56,388 nt of DNA from an uncultured Lachnospiraceae bacterium (GCA_945919075.1 CAMEIX010000021.1:1-56388); one strand, 5' to 3'; shown: positions 6,763-15,524, numbered from the stretch's first letter. Notes: generated by a model not told the origin, from the letters alone. Made by a program: numbers and translations.

Positions 6763-7608
6763 ATGCTTAATGAATACCGTTTCGGAGATATTTACATAAG
6801 ACACGCCGTTGATGAATGTCCGGATGACAGATATTTTTCAATGCACATACACGAGCAATGCGAAATATATTTCTTCCGTTCGGGTGATGTGGAATATCTT
6901 GTGGAGGGCTCAAAATATAACCTTGCTGAAGGCAGCCTTATGATAATGCGACCTGCCGAATCCCATACGCCGAAAATTATCGGCAATAGCAGATATGAAC
7001 GTTATGCGTTGAATTTTCCTATATCTTTTGCCTATTCCGTTGATCCTGAAAGCAGGCTTATGAAGCCGTTTATCAACCGTCCTCTCGGGAAGAACAATAT
7101 GTATGACGCAGCTGAAATTGATATGAAGATTGTAAGCAGGCTGTTTGAGGAGATGTGTTATGACGGTGACGACTATGACAAACAGCTTACAATTAATACG
7201 CATTTATTTATACTGCTTGATATGATAAGACGTGCATTTAATGAAAAGGTAGCGTCAGAGCATAAGCCGCAGAACGTTTCTGAGTGTATCGTTATGTATG
7301 TAAACAACCATCTTTTCGAGGAACTCTCCATATCAAAGCTTGCAAAGCATTTCTATTTCAGTCCGTCACAATTCAGCAGGGTATTCAGACAAGCGACAGG
7401 TGCCGCACCGTGGGAGTACATAACCAAGAAAAGACTTACTGCCGCAAAAGAAAAAATCTGCAGCGGTCACTCGGCACAGAGTGCCTGTGAAGCTTGCGGT
7501 TTCAAGGATTATTCTGCTTTTTACAGAGCATATACCAAGCATTTCGGCTGCGCACCAAAGGAGGATTCAAATAACAATAGATATGTATACACATTTCAAG
7601 AAAAATGA
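6763..7608 (+). CDS. AraC-family transcriptional regulator
   Basis: 281 residues. The N-terminal half is a cupin-type sensor domain (HIHEQCEIYFFRSGDVEYLVEG, with the typical EGSLMIMRPAESHTP turn). The C-terminal ~100 residues hold two helix-turn-helix motifs: LSISKLAKHFYFSPSQFSRVF and SACEACGFKDYSAFYRAY, ending with KHFGCAPKE. The ribosome binding site is CGGAGG. It probably senses a sugar-like ligand and controls the divergent isomerase-oxidoreductase-transporter genes at 6627-3789. Confidence 0.9.
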   Translation: MLNEYRFGDIYIRHAVDECPDDRYFSMHIHEQCEIYFFRSGDVEYLVEGSKYNLAEGSLMIMRPAESHTPKIIGNSRYERYALNFPISFAYSVDPESRLMKPFINRPLGKNNMYDAAEIDMKIVSRLFEEMCYDGDDYDKQLTINTHLFILLDMIRRAFNEKVASEHKPQNVSECIVMYVNNHLFEELSISKLAKHFYFSPSQFSRVFRQATGAAPWEYITKKRLTAAKEKICSGHSAQSACEACGFKDYSAFYRAYTKHFGCAPKEDSNNNRYVYTFQEK

Positions 7609-7726
7609 AGAAGGTACGTGCAGATATTGGTGATATCGTCGATATTCTGTATATTAACACTATAGACATCAGAATAATTCAGCATTACCCTCACCCTTAC
7701 AATAATTTTAATAGGAGGAGTGCGTT

Positions 7727-7825
7727 ATGCAAGATTTTATGTCATTTGAAGATTTTTGTGAGGAAGTAAAAGACTTGACAAATAGGGCAATGGTGTGTAT
7801 ATGGTGCGAGGCTCTTTTGCCTTAG
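7727..7825 (+). pseudogene. Truncated 32-codon reading frame at the island boundary
   Basis: An ATG with a well-spaced GGAGGAG opens MQDFMSFEDFCEEVKDLTNR, then a few further codons end at a TAG that lies inside the att-like repeat. The start looks like that of a larger protein with a FEDFCEEVKD-type helix, seen at the start of some Lachnospiraceae unknown proteins; I cannot name the family with confidence. The break exactly at the att repeat suggests its 3' part was lost when this boundary formed. Confidence 0.4.
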
Positions 7826-7841
7826 CACTTATGCCTTACGT
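7823..7841 (+). repeat. attR-like direct repeat, copy of the rpsR end
   Basis: TAGCACTTATGCCTTACGT, 18/19 identical to 2462-2480. In frame it still reads LALMPYVCD then stop (7822-7851), very close to the S18 end VALMPYVQD. That codon-level agreement shows it derives from an rpsR 3' end rather than chance. Confidence 0.75.
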
Positions 7842-7876
7842 TTGCGACTAATTCGCAATCTCATAATGAAAAAGAT

Positions 7877-7917
7877 AACCGGCAGGTCCACATATCAATG
7901 GGACTTGCCGGTTTTTT
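7877..7917. terminator. Terminator downstream of the glycosyltransferase gene and of the island
   Basis: AACCGGCAGGTCC pairs with GGGACTTGCCGGTT around an ACATATCAAT loop, with a T tract on the plus strand. On the minus strand it follows the glycosyltransferase stop codon. It may be the original rpsR operon terminator pushed away by the insertion. Confidence 0.75.
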
Positions 7918-8842
7918 ACTTAATATTTACGGTTTCGTCCACAATATAGATGGGACGGTCCTTTAATTCGGAGAACAAAATGGCTATGTATTCACCAATA
8001 ATACCGATGATGATAAAGAGTATGGCAAACAGAAAACAAATCAGTACCACAATCGTGGCATATCCGCTGGGAGCCCCGGGGTATGTGCATAGGGTATAAA
8101 TTAAAACAATAAGTCCAAACAAGGCACTGAAAGCACCGGCGTACATGCCAATTTTAAGTGGAAAATTGGAAAAGAGCACAATGCTGCTGACTGCCAGTTT
8201 CATCAGTTTATTTAAACTGTAGTGGCTTTTGCCGCCGGCTCTTTTTGCCGCTTCGTAGGAAAGGGTAGTTTGTTTTCCGCCGATGTTCTGCACATAACCG
8301 CGCAGAAAACGCATTTTTTCCCGGTAATTATTACGAAGTACATCGGCTATTTTCTTATTAATGGCAAAAAAGTCGGATGAATTATTCTCAAATTTTGTCT
8401 GATCAGATAGCAGGTTAATAAATTTATAAAATAATTTGGAAGTAATATTTTTGAATATACCTGCGGATTTGTTGGAGGTGCGTACCATGTTAATTACATC
8501 ATAACCTTCCTCAAACTTTTGTATAATTTCAGGTATAGAGGAGAGAGGATGTTGCAAATCGGCATCCATACAAATTATACCATCGCCGGCGGCATAATCG
8601 ATGCCGGCAATCATCGCTGCCTCGTGTCCAAAATTACGTGTAAAACTGATGATTTTTATATGTTCCTCTTTTTTTGCAAATTCATTTAGTAAATCAAGGC
8701 TTGTATCCTGTGAACCGTCATTTACAAAAATCAGTTCATAATCCCATGTAAAGTTTCCCTTTTCCTTTTGAAAAGCTTCATAAAAAAGAGGAAGTACTTT
8801 TTCTTCGTTATAGACAGATACTACTATGGAAACCTTCGACAT
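7916..8842 (-). CDS. Family 2 glycosyltransferase with C-terminal membrane helices (GtrB/DPM1-like)
   Basis: 308 residues. The N-terminal GT2 catalytic domain has VSVYNEE (about 8-14), FVNDGSQDTS and the metal-binding CMDADLQHP. Two hydrophobic helices follow at about 230-255 and 265-290. This layout matches the bactoprenol/dolichol-phosphate sugar transferases that load a sugar onto a lipid carrier at the membrane for wall or surface glycan decoration. It is a single-gene unit with its own promoter and terminator. The sugar donor is not known. Confidence 0.88.
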   Translation of the reverse strand: MSKVSIVVSVYNEEKVLPLFYEAFQKEKGNFTWDYELIFVNDGSQDTSLDLLNEFAKKEEHIKIISFTRNFGHEAAMIAGIDYAAGDGIICMDADLQHPLSSIPEIIQKFEEGYDVINMVRTSNKSAGIFKNITSKLFYKFINLLSDQTKFENNSSDFFAINKKIADVLRNNYREKMRFLRGYVQNIGGKQTTLSYEAAKRAGGKSHYSLNKLMKLAVSSIVLFSNFPLKIGMYAGAFSALFGLIVLIYTLCTYPGAPSGYATIVVLICFLFAILFIIIGIIGEYIAILFSELKDRPIYIVDETVNIK

Positions 8843-8880
8843 CTTTTTTATCTCCTTTTCAAAGTCTTAATCATAAAATT

Positions 8881-8909
8881 ATTTTATAGAATTAGCAAAA
8901 GGATTTCAA
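8881..8909 (-). promoter_or_regulatory. Promoter of the glycosyltransferase gene
   Basis: On the minus strand TTGAAA (8909-8904) and TAAAAT (8886-8881) are 17 bp apart, about 40 bp upstream of the start. Confidence 0.55.
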
Positions 8910-8927
8910 GAGAAATCTTGAAGTGGC

Positions 8928-8956
8928 TTGTAGTTAATTCCAAAAAATGATACTAT
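8928..8956 (+). promoter_or_regulatory. Promoter of the LUD-domain gene
   Basis: TTGTAG (8928-8933) and TACTAT (8951-8956) with a 17-bp spacer, back-to-back with the glycosyltransferase promoter. Confidence 0.5.
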
Positions 8957-9002
8957 AAAAGTTAACATTATACATAAGATGAGAGCAAACAGGGAGGGCA
9001 CT

Positions 9003-9632
9003 ATGAACGAATTTGTTTATAAAAGAAACGAACTTCTGGCACAGACTGTGATAAAGGGATTAGAGTCCCGTAATATGAGTGGATATTATGCTGCAACTAA
9101 GGAGGATGCCCTAAATATCGCATTGTCCTTAATTCCGGAAGGTAGTAAGGTGACACATGGAGGTTCTTTTTCCATTGAGGAAATCGGACTGGTAGATGCT
9201 TTAAGAAACGGAAATTATGATTATTGTGACCGTGGGGCAGCCACAGATAAAAGAGCGGCGGAGCTTTTTGCTTATGACAGTGATGTATTCCTTGGCAGTG
9301 CGAATGCTATTACAAGCGACGGAGTACTGATTAATATTGATGGGAATTCCAACCGTGTATCCGCCTATGCCTATGGTCCGAAAAAGCTAGTGCTTATTGT
9401 AGGCTTAAATAAGGTGGCCGGTGATGTGGATGGTGCAATGAAACGGGCAAGAAACGAAGCTGCAACAATGAATGTGCAGCGTTTCGGATTAAACACACCC
9501 TGCAGTAAAACCGGAGCATGTGTAAATTGTAAATCTCCGGATACCATTTGTTGTCAGTTCCTGATTACCCGTTTTTCCAGACACAAGGGCAGAATCCATG
9601 TGATTTTAGTCAATGATAATTTGGGGTTTTAG
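9003..9632 (+). CDS. LUD-domain protein (lactate utilisation-type, LutC/YkgG-like)
   Basis: 209 residues of the LUD fold (formerly DUF162), shared by LutB/LutC subunits of lactate oxidation. Visible are the GSKVTHGGSFSIEEIGL segment, ANAITSDGVLINIDGNSNRV and VGLNKV. A Cys-rich tail (CSKTGACVNCKSPDTICC) could bind a cluster or metal. The start at 9003 is chosen because GGGAGGG lies 4 nt before it; an ATG at 8979 is in frame but has no such site. No LutA or LutB is nearby, so lactate oxidation by a standard LutABC complex is not supported. It runs into the beta-galactosidase gene. Confidence 0.82.
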   Translation: MNEFVYKRNELLAQTVIKGLESRNMSGYYAATKEDALNIALSLIPEGSKVTHGGSFSIEEIGLVDALRNGNYDYCDRGAATDKRAAELFAYDSDVFLGSANAITSDGVLINIDGNSNRVSAYAYGPKKLVLIVGLNKVAGDVDGAMKRARNEAATMNVQRFGLNTPCSKTGACVNCKSPDTICCQFLITRFSRHKGRIHVILVNDNLGF

Positions 9633-9650
9633 GGGGCATTGACGACCAAT

Positions 9651-11393
9651 ATGTTTGAAATTAAGGACAGGTTTTACTTAAACGGTGAGGAATTTAAGAT
9701 CGTTTCCGGCGCATTCCACTATTTCAGAACGGCTCCCGAATATTGGCAGGACCGCATGGAAAAATTGAAAAATATGGGGTGCAATACCGTGGAAACTTAT
9801 ATTCCCTGGAATTTCCATGAGCCAAGGAAAGGCGAGTTTTTGTGGGAAGGCTGGCACGATATCTGCAGATTTATAGAAATTGCAAGGGATTTAGGACTTT
9901 ATGTAATTTTAAGGCCGTCACCTTATATCTGCTCTGAATGGGAATTCGGAGGGATTCCTGCGTGGTTATTAAAGGACAAGGGTATGCGCCTGCGCTGTTC
10001 CTATGAGCCATTTTTAAGGGCAGTAAAAAATTATTACAGCGTGCTCATTCCCAAATTGGTACCCTATCAGATTGACCGCGGCGGCAATGTGATTTTAGTG
10101 CAGATAGAAAACGAATACGGTTATTACGGAAATGATACCGCTTATCTGGAATTTTTAAGGGATACTATGCGGGAACTTGGAATTACTGTGCCTTTTGTGA
10201 CATCTGACGGTCCCTGGAATGAAGTGAATTTTAAGGCGGGACAGGTGGAAGGCGCACTTCCTACCGGTAATTTCGGCTCCGGCTGTGAATGGCAGTTTAG
10301 CCAGATGAAAAAGTATATGGGCGAAAACAAACCCCTTATGTGCATGGAATTCTGGAACGGATGGTTTGATGCCTGGGGAGAAGAACATCATGTGACGGCA
10401 CCCGAGACCGCGGGAAAGGAATTGGAAGCCCTGTTGAAAGAAGGCAGCCTCAATTTTTATATGTTTGAGGGCGGTACAAATTTTGGCTTTATGAGTGGAA
10501 AAAATCAGGGCTGCAGCAATGCGGATGTGACAAGCTACGATTATGATGCGCCGCTTACCGAGGATGGTCAGATTACACCGAAATATGAACTGTTCAAGAA
10601 AATTATAAAGAAATATGTGCCCGTTTCCGAAGTGCCTCTTTCTACAAAAATTATAAGAAAAGAATACGGAAAGATTTCCTGCGTGCGAAGGGTGGACCTC
10701 TTTGCCACATTGGAAAACATTGCAGAGCCTGTAAAAAGTGTGAATCCCATGACGATGGAGGAATTGGATTCTTACTATGGTTATGTTCTGTACCGTTTGA
10801 CGATGAAGGAGTTTGAAGCTGTAAAGAGTGTGGCTTTAGAAGGTGCTGCGGACCGTATCCAGGGCTTCGTGGACGGGGAAAAAGTGTTCACTGCCTATAA
10901 CGAGAGTCTTAAAGATAAATTGGAATTTGAGGAAAAAAGAAGGGGCGCAGTGGTGCAGCTTCTTTGCGAGAATACCGGACGTGTTAATTTCGGCACAGGC
11001 ATAGAGAATCAGCACAAGGGCATTAGCGGCAGTGTCGTGATTAACGACCACCGGCACCACGACTACGAGAACTTTGTTCTGCCACTGGATGAAAAGCAGC
11101 TTGAAAAAATTGATTTTGAAGCGGGTTACAGGGAAGGAAGACCTGCGTTTTACGAGTTTTGTTTTGAAGTGGATGAACCCGGTGACACTTATCTGGAAAC
11201 AGAAGGTTTCGGCAAAGGCTGTGCCTTTCTGAATGGTTTTAATTTGGGAAGGTTCTGGGAAATCGGCCCTCAGAAACGTCTTTATATTCCGGCACCCCTA
11301 TTAAGAAAAGGTTCAAACACAATCATTTTGTTTGAAACCGAGGGCAAGGCAGCTGATGAGGTTTTCTTGTATGGAGAACCGAAGCTTTACTAA
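9651..11393 (+). CDS. Glycoside hydrolase family 35 beta-galactosidase
   Basis: Retaining exo-beta-galactosidase, about 580 residues. The catalytic TIM barrel is N-terminal: VSGAFHYFR near the start, VETYIPWNFHEPRKGEF, RPSPYICSEWEFGGIPAWL. The acid/base Glu is in QIENEYG (about 155) and the nucleophile Glu in MCMEFWNGWFDAWGE (about 233). C-terminal beta domains end with AFLNGFNLGRFW, a typical GH35 ending. There is no signal peptide, so it is cytoplasmic and would act on imported galactosides. The start is uncertain: ATG 9651 matches family N termini, but a TTG at 9639 is in frame; AGGGGG at 9631-9636 is 14 nt before the ATG. It follows the LUD gene directly. Confidence 0.92.
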   Translation: MFEIKDRFYLNGEEFKIVSGAFHYFRTAPEYWQDRMEKLKNMGCNTVETYIPWNFHEPRKGEFLWEGWHDICRFIEIARDLGLYVILRPSPYICSEWEFGGIPAWLLKDKGMRLRCSYEPFLRAVKNYYSVLIPKLVPYQIDRGGNVILVQIENEYGYYGNDTAYLEFLRDTMRELGITVPFVTSDGPWNEVNFKAGQVEGALPTGNFGSGCEWQFSQMKKYMGENKPLMCMEFWNGWFDAWGEEHHVTAPETAGKELEALLKEGSLNFYMFEGGTNFGFMSGKNQGCSNADVTSYDYDAPLTEDGQITPKYELFKKIIKKYVPVSEVPLSTKIIRKEYGKISCVRRVDLFATLENIAEPVKSVNPMTMEELDSYYGYVLYRLTMKEFEAVKSVALEGAADRIQGFVDGEKVFTAYNESLKDKLEFEEKRRGAVVQLLCENTGRVNFGTGIENQHKGISGSVVINDHRHHDYENFVLPLDEKQLEKIDFEAGYREGRPAFYEFCFEVDEPGDTYLETEGFGKGCAFLNGFNLGRFWEIGPQKRLYIPAPLLRKGSNTIILFETEGKAADEVFLYGEPKLY

Positions 11394-11466
11394 GTATTAT
11401 TTTGCCTGTTTTGCCCGGGGGTAATTTTTCGACATGGAACCGCGCAATTTCGACAAATAATAATTG

Positions 11467-11495
11467 TGGAAAGATGTGAAAAAAAATGATATACT
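11467..11495 (+). promoter_or_regulatory. Probable promoter of gdpP-rplI-dnaB
   Basis: An extended -10 TGATATACT (TATACT at 11490-11495), with TGGAAA 17 bp upstream as a weak -35. Confidence 0.45.
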
Positions 11496-11541
11496 ACTAA
11501 GGTATAGGTAATTGTGCAGGTGCACATATGGGGGTCTTTAC

Positions 11542-13593
11542 ATGAAGAAAAGAATTAAAGTAAAGGGTAGAATCAAGACCTACCTACAGTTTTCAATATA
11601 TTTAGGTGTTCTTCTGGCTGTGGTAGATGCGGGGATTTTTGCTCTGGACAACCGTGCAGGCATACTGCTTGGGGTATTTACGCTTTTCTATTTTAGTGTG
11701 ACGTTAACACTTTATTTCTATAACAAACCGATTATTGTGAATGAACTGGTCAGTTTCGCTACCGAATACGGGCAGATCCAGAAGAGGCTTCTAAGAGAAT
11801 TGGAACTGCCGCATGCCCTTTTGGACGATTCCGGAAAAGTTATTTGGACGAACCAGGCATTTGAAAATGTGGTGCGTCAGCCCAAGGGCTACAGCAAGTC
11901 CATCAGTTCCCTTTTCCCTTCCATTACCAGGGATCGTCTTCCCAATAATGAGAGCGTGGAGGAAACGCAGTATGAATTGACCTATGACAATAAGGATTAC
12001 ATAGCGAAATTCAAGAAAATATCCTTAAAGGAAATGGCCAATAACAGTGACATGATTGATTCCGAAGGCTACAACGGTTATCTGATTGCACTTTATATGT
12101 TCGACGAAACGGCTCTTCATATTGCCTTGCAGGAGGTGGATGACCAGAGTCTTGCAGTAGGCCTTTTCTATCTGGACAATTATGAAGAAGCCCTGGAGAG
12201 CGTGGAAGAGGTCAGACGTTCTCTTTTGATCGCATTAATTGACAGAAAAATTAATAAATATATTACCGCCCTGGATGGAATTGTCAAGAAAATGGAGAAG
12301 GACAAGTATCTGGTGGTTATGCGCAAGAAATCCGTGGCACAGCTTAAGGAGACCCGGTTTGATCTGCTGGAAGACATTAAAACGGTTAATATCGGAAATG
12401 AAATGGCAGTCACCCTAAGTATCGGTATGGGGATGGACGGGCTTACTTATGCGCAGAATTATGAATTTGCGAGAACCGCGATTGATTTGGCACTTGGACG
12501 TGGCGGAGACCAGGCGGTACTTAAGAATCCGAACGGGGTGACCTACTATGGCGGTAAGAGCCAGCAGGTGGAGAAAAATACCCGTGTTAAGGCCCGTGTT
12601 AAGGCTCATGCCCTGAAAGAGATTATTGCCAGCAAGGACAAGGTTATTATTATGGGGCACCGGCTTGGGGACGAGGACAGCTTTGGCGCAGCAGTCGGTA
12701 TTTATCGTGTGGCACAGGTGCTGGACCGTAAGGCTCACATTGTATTAAACGATATTTCCAATTCTCTGCGTTCCTTAGTGGAGCTTTTTACGGAAAGCGA
12801 AGAATACGCGGATGATATGATTGTAAACAGCAACCAGGCTATGGAACTGGCCGGTAACAATGCGGTACTGGTCGTTGTGGATGTGAACAAGCCCTCTATT
12901 ACGGAGTGTCCCGATTTGCTGCGTATGTGCAAATCCATCGTGGTACTGGACCATCACAGACAGGGCGAGGAGACCATTGAAAATGCCACGCTGTCCTATG
13001 TGGAACCCTATGCTTCCTCTTCCTGTGAAATGGTTTCCGAAATCCTGCAGTATACGGCAGACAATATTAAGATTCGGCCTGAAGAGGCGGATTGTATGTA
13101 TTCCGGTATCATGATTGATACCAATAATTTCTTAAGTAAGACCGGTGTCAGGACCTTTGAAGCGGCAGCATTCCTTCGCAGAAACGGTGCGGATGTGACC
13201 CGTGTCAGAAAGCTTTTCAGAGAGGATGCAAATGATTATAAGGCTAAGGCGGATGCAGTCAGCCAGGCTGAGATTTACAGGCAGTATTTTGCCATTTCCG
13301 TATGTGTTGGAGAGGATGTATTAAGCCCTACCGTTGTAGGTGCGCAGGCAGCAAATGAACTTTTAAATATCAAGGGAATTAAGGCCAGCTTTGTACTGAC
13401 CGATTATCAGGGCAAGATTTATGTATCTGCCCGTTCCATCGATGAAGTCAATGTACAGATTATTATGGAACGTCTTGGCGGCGGCGGTCATATGAGCATT
13501 GCCGGATGCCAGTTTGAGGGTGTGGGCATGGCAGAAGCCATCGGCAGTCTCAAGGCAACCATTGACAATATGTTAGAGGAAGGTGCAATTTAA
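11542..13593 (+). CDS. gdpP: Cyclic-di-AMP phosphodiesterase GdpP (DHH/DHHA1)
   Basis: Membrane-bound enzyme that hydrolyses c-di-AMP to pApA and so controls turgor and wall homeostasis. 683 residues. Two N-terminal membrane helices (about 18-65) are followed by a PAS-like segment (LLDDSGKVIWTNQAF), a degenerate GGDEF domain (about 160-320), then DHH (GHRLGDEDSFGAAVG, VVLDHHRQG) and DHHA1 (ending GGGGHMSIAGCQF). The start at 11542 has GGGGG at 7-nt spacing; an upstream TTG at 11512 is in frame but poorly supported. gdpP-rplI-dnaB is the conserved Firmicute order. Confidence 0.95.
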   Translation: MKKRIKVKGRIKTYLQFSIYLGVLLAVVDAGIFALDNRAGILLGVFTLFYFSVTLTLYFYNKPIIVNELVSFATEYGQIQKRLLRELELPHALLDDSGKVIWTNQAFENVVRQPKGYSKSISSLFPSITRDRLPNNESVEETQYELTYDNKDYIAKFKKISLKEMANNSDMIDSEGYNGYLIALYMFDETALHIALQEVDDQSLAVGLFYLDNYEEALESVEEVRRSLLIALIDRKINKYITALDGIVKKMEKDKYLVVMRKKSVAQLKETRFDLLEDIKTVNIGNEMAVTLSIGMGMDGLTYAQNYEFARTAIDLALGRGGDQAVLKNPNGVTYYGGKSQQVEKNTRVKARVKAHALKEIIASKDKVIIMGHRLGDEDSFGAAVGIYRVAQVLDRKAHIVLNDISNSLRSLVELFTESEEYADDMIVNSNQAMELAGNNAVLVVVDVNKPSITECPDLLRMCKSIVVLDHHRQGEETIENATLSYVEPYASSSCEMVSEILQYTADNIKIRPEEADCMYSGIMIDTNNFLSKTGVRTFEAAAFLRRNGADVTRVRKLFREDANDYKAKADAVSQAEIYRQYFAISVCVGEDVLSPTVVGAQAANELLNIKGIKASFVLTDYQGKIYVSARSIDEVNVQIIMERLGGGGHMSIAGCQFEGVGMAEAIGSLKATIDNMLEEGAI

Positions 13594-13594
13594 G

Positions 13595-14041
13595 ATGAAA
13601 ATTATATTATTACAGGATGAAAAGAAACTGGGTAAAAAGGGAGACGTTGTGGAAGTCAGCGAAGGATATGCGAGAAATTATGTTCTCCCCAAGAAGATTG
13701 GTGTGGAAGCAACAAATAAGAACATGAACGATTTAAAACTGCAGAAGGCCAATGCTGAAAAAGTGGCAAAAGAGCAGTTGGATGCTGCAAAGCAGTTAGC
13801 GGAAGTTCTTGCTGAGAAGACCATTGAAGTTAAAATGAAGGCCGGAGAGGGCGGAAAGGCATTTGGCTCCGTTTCCTCCAAAGAAATCTCTGTAGCCTGC
13901 AAAGAGCAGCATGGTATTGAGATTGATAAAAAGAAAATTGTATTACCGGAAGCCATCAAGAGTTTTGGTGTGTACGAGGTTTCCGTAAAACTTCACAGTC
14001 AGGTTACCGGTAAATTAAAGGTTCACGTATCGGAAAACTAA
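13595..14041 (+). CDS. rplI: 50S ribosomal protein L9
   Basis: L9 of the large subunit, 148 residues. The N-terminal domain MKIILLQDEKKLGKKGDVVE and the segment GYARNYVLPK bind 23S rRNA. A long linking helix follows, then the C-terminal domain with AGEGGKAFGSVSSKEI. The ATG lies one base after the gdpP stop, with GAGGAAGG inside the end of gdpP, so the genes are translationally coupled. Confidence 0.97.
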   Translation: MKIILLQDEKKLGKKGDVVEVSEGYARNYVLPKKIGVEATNKNMNDLKLQKANAEKVAKEQLDAAKQLAEVLAEKTIEVKMKAGEGGKAFGSVSSKEISVACKEQHGIEIDKKKIVLPEAIKSFGVYEVSVKLHSQVTGKLKVHVSEN

Positions 14042-14070
14042 GTTTGTTTTGAAAAAAGAAGGGACAAGTT

Positions 14071-15408
14071 ATGCCAACCATGGAAGAAGCCGTTTTAAAA
14101 CGGGTTTTGCCTCACAGCATAGAAGCTGAGCAGTCGGTTGTGGGCTCCATGATTATGGATAAAGAGGCGATCATTGTGGCCTCTGAAATAATCACGGGAG
14201 AGGACTTTTATAACAAACAGTATGGGATTGTTTTTGAAACAATGGTAGAGCTGAATGACGAAGGTAAGCCGGTGGATCTGGTTACCCTGCAGAATCGTCT
14301 GAAAGAGAAGGATGTTCCGCCGGAAGTCAGCAGCTTAGAGTTTGTCAGGGATCTGATTACAGCGGTTCCTACATCTGCCAATATCAAATATTATGCCAAT
14401 ATTGTTGCGGAAAAGGCAACCCTGCGAAAACTCATTAAATTAAATGATGAAATTTCCAACACCTGCTATGCGGGTAAGGAGAGCCTGGAATTTATTCTTG
14501 AGGATACCGAAAAGAAAATTTTCAATGTGGTCCAGAAGCGTAATGTAGGAGAGTTCGTACCAATCAGACAGATTGTTATGAATGCCATGGACAAGATTGA
14601 GATTGCAGCTAAAAATAAAGGCAGCGTCACAGGCATTCCCACCGGATTTATTGATTTGGACTATCGTACCGCCGGAATGCAGCCTTCCGATCTGGTTCTT
14701 ATTGCAGCGCGACCCTCTATGGGAAAGACGGCTTTTGTATTAAATATCGCACAGCATGTTGCATTTAAGCAAAATAAAACCGTTGCTATTTTCAGCTTGG
14801 AAATGTCCAAGGAACAGCTGGTAAACCGTATGTTTTCTTTAGAGTCCAATGTGGATGCACAGCATCTGCGTACCGGACAGCTTTCCGATCAGGAATGGGA
14901 AAAACTGATTGAAAGTGCGGGGGTTATCGGCCGATCCAATCTGATTATTGATGATACTCCGGGTATCAGTATTTCCGAACTGAGAAGCAAATGCCGCAAG
15001 TACAAGATGGAACATAATCTTTCCATGATAATCATAGACTACCTTCAGCTTATGTCCGGCAGCGGCCGAAGCGAGTCCAGACAGAATGAAATTTCCGAGA
15101 TTTCCCGCTCCTTAAAAGCGGTTGCCCGTGAACTTTCGGTTCCCGTGCTGGCATTGTCCCAGTTGTCACGAGCGGTGGAACAAAGACCCGATCACCGTCC
15201 CATGCTTTCTGACCTTCGTGAATCCGGAGCCATTGAGCAGGATGCAGACGTGGTAATGTTTATCTATCGGGATGATTATTACCATAAGGATTCGGATAAA
15301 AAGGGCGTGGCAGAAATCATTGTGGCAAAGCAGAGAAACGGCCCGATTGGTACGGTAGACCTGGCATGGCTGCCCGAATATACCAAGTTTGCAAACTTAC
15401 AAAAATAA
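14071..15408 (+). CDS. dnaB: Replicative DNA helicase DnaB/DnaC type
   Basis: Hexameric helicase of the replication fork, 445 residues, normal length. The N-terminal domain begins LPHSIEAEQSVVGSMI. The RecA-like domain has Walker A ARPSMGKTAF (about 212-221), Walker B MIIIDYLQLM and a late SQLSRAVEQRPD-RESGAIEQDADVV region. It is last in the gdpP-rplI-dnaB operon and ends at a terminator. Confidence 0.97.
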   Translation: MPTMEEAVLKRVLPHSIEAEQSVVGSMIMDKEAIIVASEIITGEDFYNKQYGIVFETMVELNDEGKPVDLVTLQNRLKEKDVPPEVSSLEFVRDLITAVPTSANIKYYANIVAEKATLRKLIKLNDEISNTCYAGKESLEFILEDTEKKIFNVVQKRNVGEFVPIRQIVMNAMDKIEIAAKNKGSVTGIPTGFIDLDYRTAGMQPSDLVLIAARPSMGKTAFVLNIAQHVAFKQNKTVAIFSLEMSKEQLVNRMFSLESNVDAQHLRTGQLSDQEWEKLIESAGVIGRSNLIIDDTPGISISELRSKCRKYKMEHNLSMIIIDYLQLMSGSGRSESRQNEISEISRSLKAVARELSVPVLALSQLSRAVEQRPDHRPMLSDLRESGAIEQDADVVMFIYRDDYYHKDSDKKGVAEIIVAKQRNGPIGTVDLAWLPEYTKFANLQK

Positions 15409-15425
15409 ATAACCATAATTTTTAC

Positions 15426-15457
15426 AAAAGAGAACAGGACATACTTGTTCTCTTTTT
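15426..15457 (+). terminator. Terminator after dnaB
   Basis: AAAAGAGAACA pairs with TGTTCTCTTTT around a 9-nt loop, with a T run. Confidence 0.85.
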
Positions 15458-15524
15458 ATGTGCGCCTAAAAGTAAAATATAGAAAACAAATTATAGAAAG
15501 AAAAATATAGAAAGGATGAGAAAA

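Larger units (their letters stand above)
2481..7841. mobile_element. Decayed integrative genomic island in rpsR (about 5.4 kb)
   Basis: The segment between the two att-like repeats contains a fragmentary tyrosine integrase near the rpsR side, an AraC regulator with a divergent metabolic gene set, and a truncated 32-codon reading frame at the far end. The bounds come from the 18/19-bp repeat and the integrase. No replication, conjugation or capsid genes remain, so it is either a small passenger island or the remnant of a larger element. Integration into 3' ends of conserved genes is established behaviour for tyrosine integrases. Confidence 0.7.
7609..7915. other. Far end of the island, mostly non-coding
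   Basis: About 300 bp after the AraC gene. It holds a 32-codon reading frame with a good ribosome binding site (7727-7825), the second att-like repeat (7823-7841), and the terminator at 7877-7917. I see no other gene. Confidence 0.6.

Noticed and set aside
8979..9632. LUD protein as part of a lactate-oxidation (LutABC) operon.
   Set aside because: No iron-sulfur LutA or LutB gene is adjacent; the next gene is a beta-galactosidase.
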